DNA from: Actinernus sp. WN-2022
Lineage: Eukaryota > Cnidaria > Anthozoa > Actiniaria > Actinernidae
Direction: 5' to 3'
DNA length: 64,000 bases
Assembly (NCBI GenBank): GCA_030867875.1
Contig: JAOWCC010001589.1
Span: forward strand, 138,977,745-139,041,744
Translations under genes and position numbers: made by a program
Notes under the pieces: generated by a model
Told to the model about the DNA's origin: nothing
Database searches by the model: none
What the model saw: only the letters and a program-made list of their open reading frames with translations
Shown here: positions 21,255 through 33,583 of the stretch, one piece after another
Layout: each line of letters starts with the position of its first letter
Position numbering within the stretch: position 1 is the first letter of the stretch

Positions 21255-22700
21255 AGATGAGAGCAATCGTGGGTATTGGTGCGTTATATGGGTTGTCTGG
21301 AGACGGAATATAGTCTTGAGGACTTGGTTAATGATCTCGTTCTTAGACCCATCTTTCTACCAACAAACGACAATGGTCTGATTATTAGTACAGCAGTCTA
21401 CTCTAGAATTGGGAACCAAACAGGCGACTGACTGCAACACGTGCTAGAGGGCCAGAGCTTCCCTAACAATAATGGGGAGCTCTAGGTGATCGATTTCCCA
21501 AAGACGAGAAAACGTGTCTGAGGGACGAAAGGGGAGATGAAGAGTTCCTCCCCACTCTGAATTGGAGGCATCGGAACATATCTCTAAGCGAGAATGCTTT
21601 TCCAGTCCTTCCAACGCAGGCAACACGTTCCAGAAGTCGAGGAAACGCCAATGTTAAATTTCTATTCTGAGTTCCATAGATATAGAAATACTCCTAGGGG
21701 ACTTAGCTGCTCTAGAAATGGCCTTGTGAATGACCCTATAATACAATATAGCCGCAGGCATCGTAAGAGTGTAGGAAGTTATCTTCCCGGCAAGTTTTTG
21801 CAGTAATTAGAGGGAGACTGACTTATGACTGAGAATGTCTTTTTGTCAAGAGGGCGAATGTGTTCTTCTTATCCAGGGGTAGGAACAAAGCAGTGTTAGA
21901 AGACTCAACGATAATCCGAGGGAAATAGGAGTTTGAGAAGGGAGCAGAGAAGACTTCTTAAGTCATATGAAGTATCCTAGGTAGATCAGGATGGAGCAAG
22001 TTATTAATACGGCTGCTTCTGCTAGAGCGAAATTGGGCCAGTCGCAAGGCTTGTGGGTGTTTGTAATATGAAGCTTCCCGAAGTGGCGATCATGGATATA
22101 CTGAGCACAGGGGACATAGGAACGGATAAAACTCATAGGTTCTAAACCGATAGAATGATAAAGGTAAGCGCTCTCCAGCCAAATGGAAGACTATTGTATC
22201 AGTACGAAGTACCAATCATGCCACTAGAGATCAAAGAAAGTGGTACCCGATGGGGATAGAAGGGCCTGGTTGTAACCGCTTTTATCGTCACAGGTGGTTT
22301 GGAAACTATCTCTATGGAGAGAACGAGGAAGATCAGTGATGAGGAGAACTTTAATCAATAGGTTGAGGAACCTCTCATCGTGACACATGCGGGATTTAGA
22401 TGACTCTACTGTAATTGGCATAACCAGATGAGGCGCCGCCGCCTCTCCAACTTTCTCCCAAACGGAAAGGGATCCGCTCATCACACGCTCCAAGATAGTC
22501 TGAGAGATGAATTAATTGAAGCTGCGGCAAATCGTATCATCTGGGGTGGAGTAGGGTTATTGTAGTATCTCCCCCTGAACAGAGCCCTAAATGGAACGAT
22601 AAACATGGAAACCTCGACGCCTCCTTCCAGGTCATATAGAATCTCGTGAGTCTTAGCTTATCCTTTCAAAATATTCTTCCGTTCTGACAAATGATGATGA

Positions 22701-23135
22701 ATAAGACCTGGGACAAAATGCGTGGGGTCTCTGAAACGTAGGACATCAGTAGATGCCCGTACTTTGCCGAGTGCAACCAAATCAACAGACGGGAGTGGTC
22801 CGGCCCAGTTAGTGGCTTTCCCCCTCCAATCACACCAGAAGACTGAACGTGGCGTCTTACTGCCAGCGCTGTACAGTCGAACTAGGAACCACTGCGAAGA
22901 TGATAAAGGAGGGTAGAAATAACTGGCAGGGGAAAGAGCGAAGACGCGAAGACAAAATGTGCAATGGAAAGGGAAAGACACCAACCAGGCCGAACCAGGG
23001 ACTCCGTCAAAGACAGAGTATCGGGATATGCTAAGAAAGCCCGTCCTGATTCGACGATTGTTTGTAATGATCATTGCTATTAAATTGACGCAATATAGTA
23101 TATCACATTCTTTAATATTTCCCTTAAATTGAAAG
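22701..23135. other. Probable upstream part of the DIRS element
   Basis: A minus-strand frame is open from 23182 to 22658 (174 codons). It shows no domain I recognise, and its N-terminal half is low in conserved motifs. It directly precedes the DIRS RT on the same strand and could be decayed gag or the spacer before RT. Confidence 0.4.
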
Positions 23136-23339
23136 ATGCCTAAAAAGATCAAAAGTAAATCAGTATGCACATGTTGCAGCAAACGATTGTATTTAAATTC
23201 TAAAACTGTTCACTGTTCGAGTTGGTCTCGTAGTTCACACCTTAAGTGCGTAACCCATTCTAAACATAGAACAATCAGTGCTGATGAACTACATCGCCTA
23301 TCAATCAGTTATTTATGTTACGAATGCATTACTGATTAG
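23136..23339 (+). pseudogene. PHD-like zinc finger fragment, likely LINE ORF1 start
   Basis: 67 codons with the spacing of a PHD-type finger: C11-x2-C14, C27, H35-x2-C38 and C61-x2-C64. The ligand expected three residues after C27 is Trp. Such fingers begin ORF1 of several CR1/L2-like elements. The frame stops right where sequence homologous to 37546 begins, so it lies at a duplication or insertion boundary. It points the opposite way to the RT piece that follows, so the two need not come from one element. Confidence 0.55.
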
Positions 23340-23600
23340 GTAATCACTGATGTTTAACTTTGTACTTAAATATTGCAATATCCTGAAGTTTAGCTTTCAC
23401 TATGCAGTAGAGCTTCGTAGGATTTTTCCAGTCAGAAACAACAGCGCATAGTCCACTTTCATTTAGCCTCTCGAGTTTCCTTCTATCAGATGCTTTACGG
23501 AAGTGCCACATAAGGCTGCAACATTTCAGGTGTGATAATATTGCTGTTTTGTATATTTGTAATCCAATCATGCTCAGCAAAAACACAAGGACCAAAGTAG
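23340..23600 (-). pseudogene. LINE RT C-terminal fragment (upstream of GPCR C)
   Basis: 83 codons with the thumb and C-terminal motif of CR1-like RTs: YKTAILSHLKCCSLMWHF followed by DRRKLERLNESGL. It is duplicated at 37546-37801 before GPCR D, with a few substitutions. Its shared left edge at GGTAATCACTG marks the left limit of the C-D segmental duplication. Confidence 0.75.
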
Positions 23601-24411
23601 TAAGAGTGGTATCCTACCAGTTATATTAATATTCTCTACCAAAGACCAAAATATGTAATACAAACAAAGCAGATGATTATTGCAATGCGACATTTATTCA
23701 AATCGCCTAAAAATACCGACAGCTTTACCCTTTCAGAATGGAGTCGGCGACGACAATCCTCCTGCGTTCAAATATTGACTTGCAAAACTGTCGTTTCCCA
23801 GCGGCTCCATTCCAACAATTTCTTCAACGCAATTCTCGTCAGGTCTTATAGAAAAACAACTTTCTTGATGCCACACGCCCACAGAACACACTTATGTTTC
23901 GTAATCTCGTACCCAGACCCCATTTCTTTCTTACTGCTCGTGCTCGACGTAAAGCGATTTGATTGGTAAAACAAACTGGAAACCTAGTATTACACGTAGT
24001 TAGTTTCCAAGTAAGCAAATCTAATTAGCAAATCCAAAATATAACCCCAATTTTCGACGACTGATTGAAAAAGACAAATATAGGCCAGGTTTTCTGTTTG
24101 TACCGTGCCCGTGACAGGCGGAAGTGTAAAATTAACCAATCTACGAACAAGAAAGTGTAGAGAGAGAAACTATTTAAATGGTAGTTTGGAAGAATTGGTC
24201 TTCAGTTCACTTCCTGCTGTCTCGCGCCCATTCTCGAGAGAAGATTACGACAAACAAGAACAAGCGCTACGTTTCCTTGCAGTGCCGGCTATGGATTAAC
24301 AAACCAACCTAGAAAACATACATACTAGAAGGCATTGCCATTTTAATAAATGTTCAAGTCAGCAACGTGCCGGTCTTTGGAGCAAACAGTTAAACGTTCT
24401 TCAACAAAGCC
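23601..24411 (+). promoter_or_regulatory. Extended 5' flank of GPCR copy C
   Basis: Colinear with 37802-38617 of copy D. The inner 370 bp is also shared with copy B. It contains GTGACAGGCGGAAGTG, the same landmark as at 11310 in B. Plus-strand frames here (for example 23673-23969) are not conserved in frame in the D copy, which argues against a gene. Confidence 0.5.
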
Positions 24412-25254
24412 ATGAAAAGTATGAACACGTCGTCTCACAACGCTACAGAATGCTTCTTTGCTGAAGGCTCAGAAATAGAGCAAGTCATCAAAGTAATCGC
24501 TCTGTTTTTTATTTTGTTGTTCGGCGTCTTCTGGAACATGCTAGTTATCGTTCTGGTTTACAAAACGACAACATTGCGAAAGAACATGAACTATTTCATC
24601 GTCAACATGGCTGTCTCTGATGTACTTTTTTTGGTTACTGGACCACCCTTGCCGCTCGATGATCTACTATCAAGTTCTGAGTCATGGAAAGTAGGAGGCG
24701 GTCTTATTGGAATCATAACATGTAAACTGGTCTTGTTTGTATTTAACACGACCGGGTTGGTTTCCCTAATCACTCTAGTGATAATATCTGTTGAAAGGTA
24801 CAGAGCAGTTTCTTATACGTTAAACGTGGAAGTACTTACTCGTCGTACAATGATCTCTTTGATCTCTGTATCATGGATCATTCCCGCTGCACTGAACTCT
24901 TACTTACTTTATATGGCAGACATTTATAATTATGAGGACGGACAAGAGGAGTATTACTGTGGATTTCATTACGACCGACCGACACTCTTTTATTTAGTGA
25001 TATACACTATCATCTATATACTCGTTGCTGTTACCGTACTTTGTTTAAACCTAATCATCATAAGAAAACTCCGCCTTTCTCAGGTTCTCCCTGGCGTCAA
25101 TATTCCTGATGTTCAGCAACAAAACAGACTGAAACGCTTCAGGTCTGCGGTGAGAATGGTTATGTCATCTCTGCTTCTTTGTGTTGTTTGTTGGACACCT
25201 CGTTATTTGCATCTGCTCTTACTAACAGTGGCTCGCTTATTTAGGGACATTTGA
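24412..25254 (+). pseudogene. Class A GPCR, copy C, truncated after TM6
   Basis: Same receptor family as copies B and D. TM1 to TM6 are open, with ERY and CWTP intact. After CWTPRYLHLLL, a 4-bp insertion (CTTACTAACAG where B and D have CTTACAG) shifts the frame and the ORF stops at 25254 after 280 codons. DNA for ECL3, TM7 (NPLIY) and the tail continues to about 25430 in another frame. From TM2 to ECL2 it resembles copy D (VGGGLIGI, NVEVLTRRTM, GQEEYYCGF). From TM5 onward it is almost the same as all copies. Confidence 0.9.
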
Positions 25255-26598
25255 GTTCTTCAGTGCGTGTATAGATGACGAGGATCTTCATTTTGGCTTA
25301 TTATATCTTCTTTACCTAATCCCAGGCCTAAATCCACTGATATACTTTACATTTCTTCATGACTTTCGTTCCTCTCTTCAAAGCATTTTTTGCCGTCAGG
25401 AGACCTCACATGAACCAGATGTAGAACTTCAACAAAGACACAATCGATTAAATGTTACCACATTTGTAAATGCTGCGTTAGAACTTTAATTCACAATTCT
25501 TAGTTTTAGTACTTTATTTCTCCTGAGTTAATGGGGTTAAACAAGTCTGTTGAGTGGGTAGAGCTCTTAAAATAGAACAAATTAAAACAACACTATTGTG
25601 AGAGTCTACAAGAAGGATTTAACAGGCCTGCAAGACGAAAACGGGTGTCAGCGAGTGAAATGGATGAAAACGGATGTAATGGCTTTTACAAGAGAGCTGC
25701 GCTTGTTTATTTTCTTTCTTGGTTTCCTTCGTCCTAACATGTGACTACAGGGTTTTCAAAATACTCAGGATACCAGGAAGCCAACCTTTTGAATATTGAT
25801 AAGTCGACTGCTTTTAGTTGATGATATTTAATGTAGCGTTATTCTCGGAAAAGGACCGAATTGGAAACGTTTTCATTTGAAACTGTTATCTGGTATGTAG
25901 ACACAGCGTATTCTGAAAGTCTTGTCTTTAGAGCTTGTTGTGCCACAGCAACAATAAAACTTTCAATTGTGACCAAAAATCGCGAAATCCGAAGAAAATC
26001 CAGTAACACAGTAGAAAAAAGTGAGAATATCCTGAGAGACTGAAGTGTGAACCACTTTCAACAACTAACTTCGTTCTGGTGCCATTGTTTTCACTGTTTT
26101 CTTCATCGTGATCAGACGCTTAGCAAGACGGGAAGTTGAAAATACTCACAGACCAGCTGATAGAATACCTAAGTATAATTTAAGCTATTAGCCTTCTTAA
26201 TACAAACTAACGTTAATGAACCCGGTCACATTCTATCGTCAAGTAGTGTTGAATTAATAACATCCACCAGAGCAAGACAAGAAAGTGAAAGCTAAAGTTT
26301 TAATACACACTGGCACATTTCAAAAGTAGAAATGGAGCTATTAAAAAGTACTGAATATCATTGTATACCACATTTTACTAAATAACTCAACTCAAATGCG
26401 CGCTGCCATAAAACCGTGTTTATGTGAAAGAACATACCTTGTCATATGATCTGTAAACTGCAATTTTCCCAAAATCATTAATAATTCATTAGGTGAACTA
26501 AATTGAAGTCATGACCATGACGCGTATTTAGAAACAGCTCGCATTTCAAGACTTTTTGATCGATAATTTTATCATTAAAGTGGAGTTTGAAAAGCCAT

Positions 26599-27447
26599 GT
26601 AAAACACGTTTATATATTCTCTTCCTACTCAAATTACACAAAATATAAGACTGTCAATGTTTCAGCCCAAAATTATTCATCACATACTCCCTAGTAAAGC
26701 TTCACTTAAAAGAGATGGTTTGATTGAAAATTATCTATGCCACTTGTGTCCACCCGATCAACAGCAGAAACAAACATTATCACACCTCTTCGTGGACTGC
26801 CCTGCTTCGAAAAGTTTTTGGAACTTATTTCAGATATGGATGAATTCAAAGAATCCAAAGAATAGCAAGTTAATAAATAGATTGTCAGGAAAGGAAATAA
26901 TGTATGGCTTTTTAGAAACGAATATTTGTCTCCTCGACTACTGTCTACTGATTGCCAAATATTACATATTCAATGCAGCACAAAGTGATGAGGCCTACGT
27001 TTTTGAAGTGTATCTTGCGATATTTCACAGTCAGAACCTCAGGATAGGAAAGAAGGGCTACTTAAGTTATGCAATTAATTGCATAGTATGAACAATTATT
27101 TCTAAAGACAATTGTAAAGCCCTTTTGTGTATGTCTGTACTAGGTGTAATGTAGTTGGTATTGTTAAAAATTAAAAATTAAAAGTATTTTTTTTAAGAAT
27201 TACACCTGTTCCATCAGCTAAGGACTTGCGAGTCATTGTAGACTCCCATTTGACATAACTGCCATATCAGTAAATTATATTATTAATTACTCTTGTTTGT
27301 TACCCGGCTAGATTAGCTCAATTATAGTTATTCTGGGTAACTATTAACTATTACCTCATTTCTGTCAATTTATACATGAATCTGCGTGCTCTTTACTTTT
27401 TTTTTTGTATGGTAATAAAGTTGTTGTTGTTGTTGTTGGTAAAAAAC
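26599..27447 (+). mobile_element. 5'-truncated Tx1/L1-like LINE, copy C
   Basis: Same insertion as in copy B, with duplications GTAAAACACG (26599-26608) and GTAAAAAACACG (27436-27447). The frame is open from 26609 to 27091 and longer than in B. It keeps the zinc-finger motif LCHLCPP and SHLFVDC, then about 42 residues that B has lost, then IAKYYIFNAA. It ends in AATAAAG plus a TTG microsatellite. Identical position and truncation point in B and C mean one insertion event that was later duplicated. Confidence 0.88.
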
Positions 27448-28469
27448 ACGAGCTTGTTTTAGAAGCGAGTTCCTAGAAACAGTGAGAAGGGATTGAAAAA
27501 CGCCGGGTTGGCCACGGTTTTCAACCGCGTCTCACTTTATTTAGAAATCGCTTCTAAAACAGCTCCTCGTGTTGTTCGTATTACTAGAAAGTCTAAATTC
27601 GAACGGCAGATAAGTTCCAAGCCGTATCTATAGATGTTGACATTTCTTTTTTACAGTTACTTTGTTAGCAAGCCTTATTTTCAAAACGGTAAGAGCGACT
27701 CTGTAAATTTTTCCAAGGAAAAAGAACTCATAAGACGAACAGCTGTTACCTCTTGAATAAATTATTCGTCGAGTTTGGAAAATAGTCTACGAGCAAATGA
27801 ACCCCGACTTTGTGAGAAAAAAAAGTAAAACCTAGAAACGGAATGAACAAATACCATGGCGTATTAGTGATAATTGAGCGCTCTTTTGTCAAAAGTAACG
27901 AAATTGTTTACCATATATATATTCTCTGCTATAACTGCACAACGGGAATGTTGGCAGAGCATGACTGAGAAAACTTAAAAGATCCACATCAGTCATTTAA
28001 AGCTACTCGATCTACGTAGTTTATTGCGATAAGTTATTATTAGTCTGTGGGCCTGTACTGTAGTAGGGAGAAGAATACGTTTTAATTTAGTACCACCAGA
28101 CGGGCGGTTTACTTCAAACGAGACCGTTAATTGATTGTCTTCTGCCTTTAGCAAACTGCTCTCACCTTCTATTAGTTTTTAATGTCTTCACAAACAAAAC
28201 AAGATCTACGCGTATTCTCTAATTAGTAGAATTATCTATATTGTTACCGGCAGTCTCACACAAAGAACTTGGAATACTTATTCAAAGAATTGAACCGAAT
28301 TGAACACTCAGTACTCTCAGTTGAATGAATAACACACACCAGCCTGAGGTAATATTCCACTCATTGGCTGCCGCAGCGAGCGAGTCTGAAGCGAGTGAGG
28401 CAGCAGTATTAATTTGTGTAGTGGAGGCGGCTTTTTTTTTGCGCATTGCCAGAGCAGTGTATTGTGGTC

Positions 28470-28705
28470 GTGCGTAACGACACAGAACCGATATGCGCAG
28501 ATTAACAAAGTTCATTGCAGTCATGCGCATAGATACAGAAACGATATGCGCAGACCAATTAAGTGCATTATAGTCATGCGCAAAGATACAGAAACGATAT
28601 TCGCAGATCATCAAAGTGCATTGTAATCATGCGCAAAGATACAGAAACGATATGCGCAGATCAACAAAGTGCATCGCAGTCATGCGGAAAGACACAGAAA
28701 CGATG
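28470..28705. repeat. 53-bp minisatellite, copy C (about 4 units)
   Basis: Same unit and flanks as in copies B and D but only about four units. It is followed by GATGTGCGCGGACTTCC as in B. Confidence 0.92.
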
Positions 28706-30441
28706 TGCGCGGACTTCCCCACATGGCTTTCTTTTCGTTTGGGCGTGAAGGTGTATATATTTGTACTGCTTTTATTTTGCATTTTTATGAGAATGTGGCT
28801 CTCATTCGTACTTAGAATCTGTTGTTATTGCCATCCTTTAGCGAGCGTAAATGAATTGTGATCGCTTTCGTTTGTATTTTTACTACAATTTCTTCAGTGG
28901 TATTTATTAGTTTCGTGTTTTGATGTGAAGTTTAATACCCGCAAAATGTATTTGCATTTGTAACTTGATGATCTTGCTAAGTTGACGACTCCACGCGTCA
29001 CTGGAGTCGATTAGTCGTATAGTTTGATAGTTTGGGGCGGAGATAATGACTATTTTCCAAAGAGCAAGATCTCTCCTCTTATCAACATGATTAGCAAGAA
29101 AACACGTTCTGCTATTCGGCCTTTGATAAAGTCCAATCAATATAGTTGCAATTTGAAAAGTGACAGCGGGGTTCAAAACAGATATGTAGCGTATCTCATT
29201 AACAGTTGATTCCGGTGTTTATGCTTCATCACACTCGAATATATGCATGCCTGTTTCCTGAGGACAGCAGTTTTTTTTACTGAGAGTCGGGAATTGAGAA
29301 AATACGCCAGAGCTCATACAGGCTTCAGGTAAGATAGTCCCAAAGCTACACAACAGATTCATCACCCAGTATCATATTTTTCCTGCCAAAGAGCTACTGT
29401 GGTTTTCTTTTAATACATTTTCCTATCTGAGCGGCAGCATTCACTACCTATTACTGAGGTATACTAATCTTATCATCAGAGAAGCAAACGGTGACAGCAA
29501 GTGTTTAAAGGGCTTACCTAGTACCTAAAACAGACTGTATCTAGTACAGAGTGAAATAGGAAATGCAAAGGTTACGATATGCTAACCGTCATGACAAGTG
29601 AGTTGCAGGTGATGTTTCGAGCTTTAGCACTTTGTCAGAGCGAAGCCGTTTTCTATTGTTTAACTCATTTTCTCCTAAACTCGGGAATGCTTGTTCTCCC
29701 TTAGAAAAAGTTTTTTTTTCAAACTCGAGTAGTATACTAAAATGTAGGTATAATTTATGCAAGACATAACATGCAGAAGTTCGCGCTGTGCTATTTACTG
29801 ACCATTGTCAAACTGACACGATGGCTACAGACGTCTTCAGTTCAATCGAAGATAAAAAGCAAGAGCTAGAACCTGTTGTTCACTGACTTGTTTATCAGTA
29901 GAAGCAGAGATAAGCACTGTAGCTTGTACGTGATATTAAATACAAAACGATCCGGCTCTACCCAGTGCGTACTCGTTTATATAAAGTTACTTCTTGTTAT
30001 TATTCAGGTGCCCTCTTTTTCATTGCTAACTCCACACCTACTAACTGAGAGCCTGTAACAGGCTTTATAACATAGAGGGCAAGATTACCAAACTCTGATT
30101 GGCTAATGTCTTAATTGAGGGCAATATTACTTGTACGCTATTGGTTGAAAAGTTGCCTAGCAACAGGCTTCGCGCTGTCAAAGTTTAGTTTCCCTTCATC
30201 TCGAGTGGTTCAGAAGTTCCTCGTTTCCGCTTTAATCTCTGTAAGAGCAAATAGTATAGTAATTAAGATATAATTTAATTTGAAACACTGTTTTTCTGCC
30301 GTTGTGATTACGTGAAGCGAATGCAATGACAAGTCATCAGTTTGGCTAGGTTTTCCATCGAGCACACGTAGTCGCGTAGCCGAAGCGTATGTTTTGTTTT
30401 CAATGTCTTTGTCTCGGAAATTTTTGTCCTCTAATATTATA

Positions 30442-30575
30442 AACAAGTAATCGCATGGGTCCTCGTGAAATTAAGGTTTCATTTCACTTGTGTTTTCAAA
30501 GTTTAAAAATTGAAGCTTTGAAAACACAATCGAAATTAAACCTTAATTTCACGAGGCCCATGCGATTACCTATAC
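30442..30575. repeat. Palindrome in the interior of block C
   Basis: GTAATCGCATGGGTCCTCG followed by GTGAAATTAAGG on the left, mirrored on the right, closing around AAGTTTAAAAATTGAAGC. Copy B keeps only the left arm (about 17337-17390), so B has suffered a deletion that removed the right arm. Confidence 0.7.
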
Positions 30576-31063
30576 AAATAAGTGGTTTTATTAGAATCTG
30601 CATCACGGCACGAGCAATGCAACCATGATGCTGCTGACACGAAGTGTTCACCTGACGAACTTCCCGAGTATCTGAGGCCGCATACTGCAATTGCTTTCTT
30701 TATGGATAAAAAATCCCCTAAACCCCTTTGATTTTTCCTTAAATTTCAAACAAGTATAGCTTGGTATTCTGTCAGCTGGTCGGTGAGTATTTTCAACTTC
30801 CTGTCTTGCTAAGCATCTGATTCTGATGTGTTTCTCACGCTGAATAAAACATTGTGAACAAGTGCACCAGAATGAGGCTGGTTGTTGAAAGCGGTTCAGC
30901 ACTTCAGTCCCTCAGGATATTGAAAGTTTTATTGTCTGTGCCACAACAATCTCTAACGACAGGGAGCCCATTGATTGTCTTCTGGATACAATGTAGCTAC
31001 ATATACCAGATAACAGTTTCAAATAAAGACGTTCAGATTAAATTCGGTCCTTTATAATTATCG

Positions 31064-31772
31064 CATGGCGAACAATTTCGTACAGTCAGCGGTTGTCATT
31101 GCGGGCGCGTACGTGAAAATCTATTTTTATAAAGAATGCCGTTGATGAGTGTTTATAGAATGAGGAGAGGTTACATGGACATCGACAGTCAAAATGGCGG
31201 ACGAGCTGCTGTTTTCAACGTCCTGCGCGAAGGGAAATGTAACAGCTGAACGAGTCGGGTCTGTCCCTTTAAACTTTGTACGTTTGGGAAGGAGGTATTT
31301 GGCGTTAAAATGCAGTTATTTACAGGATGTTTGGAACCACCAAAGCAAGTATTTCAACTCGTTTTTCTGGCGTTAGAATCTACTTTGGTATCTGCAGAAC
31401 AGATTCGAACTTGTGGACCTCAAACATGAACTACTCGGAAGTCTTTGTGATTGAGCTTTCTGACTGGCCTTTACAGTATTTAACAGAAGATGTATGGCGG
31501 CTCTAGCTAATTTGGGTCGTTTTTTAGCAGAGCATCGGGAACCGGTCTAATCATCCACAACTTGTTAGCAATCGTGCATAGTCGAGGGCAGGAGCAGGCA
31601 TGTTAACTGAATTTAAAACTTGTGGACCTCAAGAAATATAAATATTAAAGCAGCAAATTGGAAAATTGCGAAAAGGTAAGCCTTGTCTTCACTGTTTTCA
31701 CTAATTTTGGAACGACGTGTAATGCATTCTACGCATGCGCGGCGGCCATGATGTACGATATTGTTCGCCATG
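31064..31772. mobile_element. 709-bp insertion with CATGGCGAACAAT ends
   Basis: The right arm of block C reads ATTATCG, then this insertion, then CGAGAATAACC. Copy B reads ATTATCGAGAATAACC at the same place, so the boundaries are known. Ends are inverted: CATGGCGAACAAT on the left and ATTGTTCGCCATG on the right. At most CG is duplicated. A 60-codon plus-strand frame (31194-31376) shows no domain. Such a short duplication and this TIR do not match a family I can name. Confidence 0.75.
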
Positions 31773-31871
31773 CGAGAATAACCTTAGTTACGGCATCAAC
31801 TAAAACCAGTCGACTTATCGATCGATATTCAAAATGTTGGTCTACCTAGTATCTGGTATTTCGAAAACCCT

Positions 31872-33134
31872 TCCCGGCTGCGGGTTATATATAGTAGGGA
31901 GAGAGAACGTCTGCACGCAGGCTAAAGTCAGTTGTAAAGTCGATAATCAGAAAAAGAGAAATATTTCATAAGCAGTGGAACAATAAACATGTTACATCTT
32001 ATAGAGTTTTAATATTTCTTATATATGTAATCTGACAATGAGTAACAGGAAAAATCCAAAATTGTCCAATCACCCCTCCTCCCTCCCCCCCCAAAAAAAA
32101 ATATTAAAAAATTAAAAAACCATGATGATGATGATTATCGATGACGGATAATGACAAAAAAAACGTCTAGGAACCTACCCTAGGAACCAGAGGTTATAAC
32201 TTCTCGCACTCTCTCTGGTTTTAGGCACGAAACGAGCTTAGCAGGGTACCCCCTCCCCAAGTCATTTATAAAATCAATTGAACAATGCCAGAGGCTTTGC
32301 TTTTCTTTACTATATTTTTTTACCGAGATTCCACCAACTATATCCATATATTAATTTGCATATACAATATCATTTGCATTTTCACAATATTTGGGGTACA
32401 GGAATTTGCACGAGAATTTGTTTTCGTGAACAAGACATTTTGTGCCACCATACGCATGGTTTGAAGTTTCATTGTGAAAATTTGGATATTTGGTAATTTT
32501 AGATATTTGGTGAAATCAGAATATTTCAGTGCAATCGGCTGTATCTATCTATATTCTAACAATTTAACAAAATTTGTGTTCTCGCGAATGAACTAGCAAG
32601 AGGTTCTTTTGACGGCTCTTCATTCACACTGCTAGTTTTCACGTTATGCACACATTACATGACTAAACCCAACCAGTGGAGCGGGGGAAAAGCAGGCCTC
32701 TATATGGTATCCTGGACGAGGACATTAAGCAACCCATTTTTGGACGACATGTTGGATGTTAATTGTTTTGTTTCTTATTTATTTTGCGCTGTACCAAATT
32801 TGGTTATGAAATCTCAATGAATGGTTTACCATTCATATCATATCAGTACAGCCAGCCTCAACTGTATAGTAGGCGTATACAAGTTCGAACGAGATATAAG
32901 CCGGATAAATAATTTGATAATGCTCCCCTGTGATTTTTTCACACTAGGGTTTGTTAACCCCCACCCCAATTTATTCCATCTATCTCCCTTCCCTCCCTCC
33001 CATCCTCTCCAACGAGAGCGCGTGACATGACCACGCAAACACCAGAGCGCTTGACATGCATAAAGCTGGATCCGCTCGACCCGCTCTTGTAAGTGCCGCC
33101 TACAAAACACGAAATGCAATCGAAACAGTATGCT
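31872..33134. other. Flank of block C, non-coding
   Basis: Colinear with 17948-19159. No domain is found in the short frames. It contains a C-rich stretch at about 32072-32093. Confidence 0.6.
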
Positions 33135-33583
33135 ATTTTCAGCGGTCTCCCTGGTGCTATATAATGCTGAGAAATTAGCATTAGATATCAGCCTTCGCTT
33201 GAGACCAGGCGTGCACATCTTGATGCGCATTTCATATTGGCTATGGTATTTATGGCATTGGTTGTTATTGCTGTGGTTGTTGTTTCTTGATCTTTGTAGT
33301 TATTATTAATACTAGCGGTTTTTATCAAAAGGGGAGTGCTGCGAGCAGCTTGAAGATTTGGCCTGTAGTGATGACTGAGGTTGTTATTTAATTTCTCTGC
33401 TAGGAGAGTTCTCAGAAGGCAAAGAGAAAATGAAAGACCTAACTGAGAAATTAAACATTGGACTGAACTCCCCTTTAATTCGCCTAAGGTAGTGCAAGAG
33501 TGTAAAGAAGATAATTTTGCAATCATCATTTTTCAAGTTTGAAATTTCAACGATTTTAATTAACAGTCAGATAATTTCTTTTA

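Larger units (their letters stand above)
20847..21290. repeat. 257-bp tandem duplication carrying a tRNA-like sequence
   Basis: Two head-to-tail copies start at GTTAAGAATGTGATATATAG (about 20843 and 21100). Each holds GTGTGCACGCCCTACGAGGG and the minus-strand tRNA-like sequence, and each ends at GGTGCGTTATATGGG. They differ by a 5-bp insertion in the second tRNA-like copy. The pair sits within the decayed DIRS element. Confidence 0.85.
20240..22700 (-). pseudogene. DIRS-type retrotransposon pol, degenerate
   Basis: Reading on the minus strand from about 22700: an RT N-terminus (LVMPITVESSK, CHDERFLNL, DDKSGYNQ); the palm, where the catalytic motif reads YIHDRHFG near 22070-22106, so one of the two Asp residues expected in YIDD is His; RT connection sequence around 22000-21950 (AEAAVLITCS); an RNase H with ICSDASNSEWGG near 21560 and REALAL; and a downstream region with YVFPPFSLVGP and VVPDL near 20560. 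Several frameshifts and stops break it. The tyrosine recombinase expected further along is not visible here. A tandem repeat with tRNA-like sequences interrupts it at 20847-21290. Confidence 0.82.
25748..31871. mobile_element. Inverted-repeat block, copy C
   Basis: The left arm starts CAGGGTTTTCAAAATAC and the right arm ends TCGAAAACCCT. The order inside matches copy B: LINE, palindrome, short minisatellite, non-coding interior, right arm. Extra pieces relative to B are a completed palindrome at 30442-30575 and a 709-bp insertion within the right arm (31064-31772). Confidence 0.6.

Noticed and set aside
22658..23182. 174-codon minus-strand frame as an independent host gene
   Set aside because: It is contiguous with the DIRS RT on the same strand and shows no domain. 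Kept only as probable element sequence.
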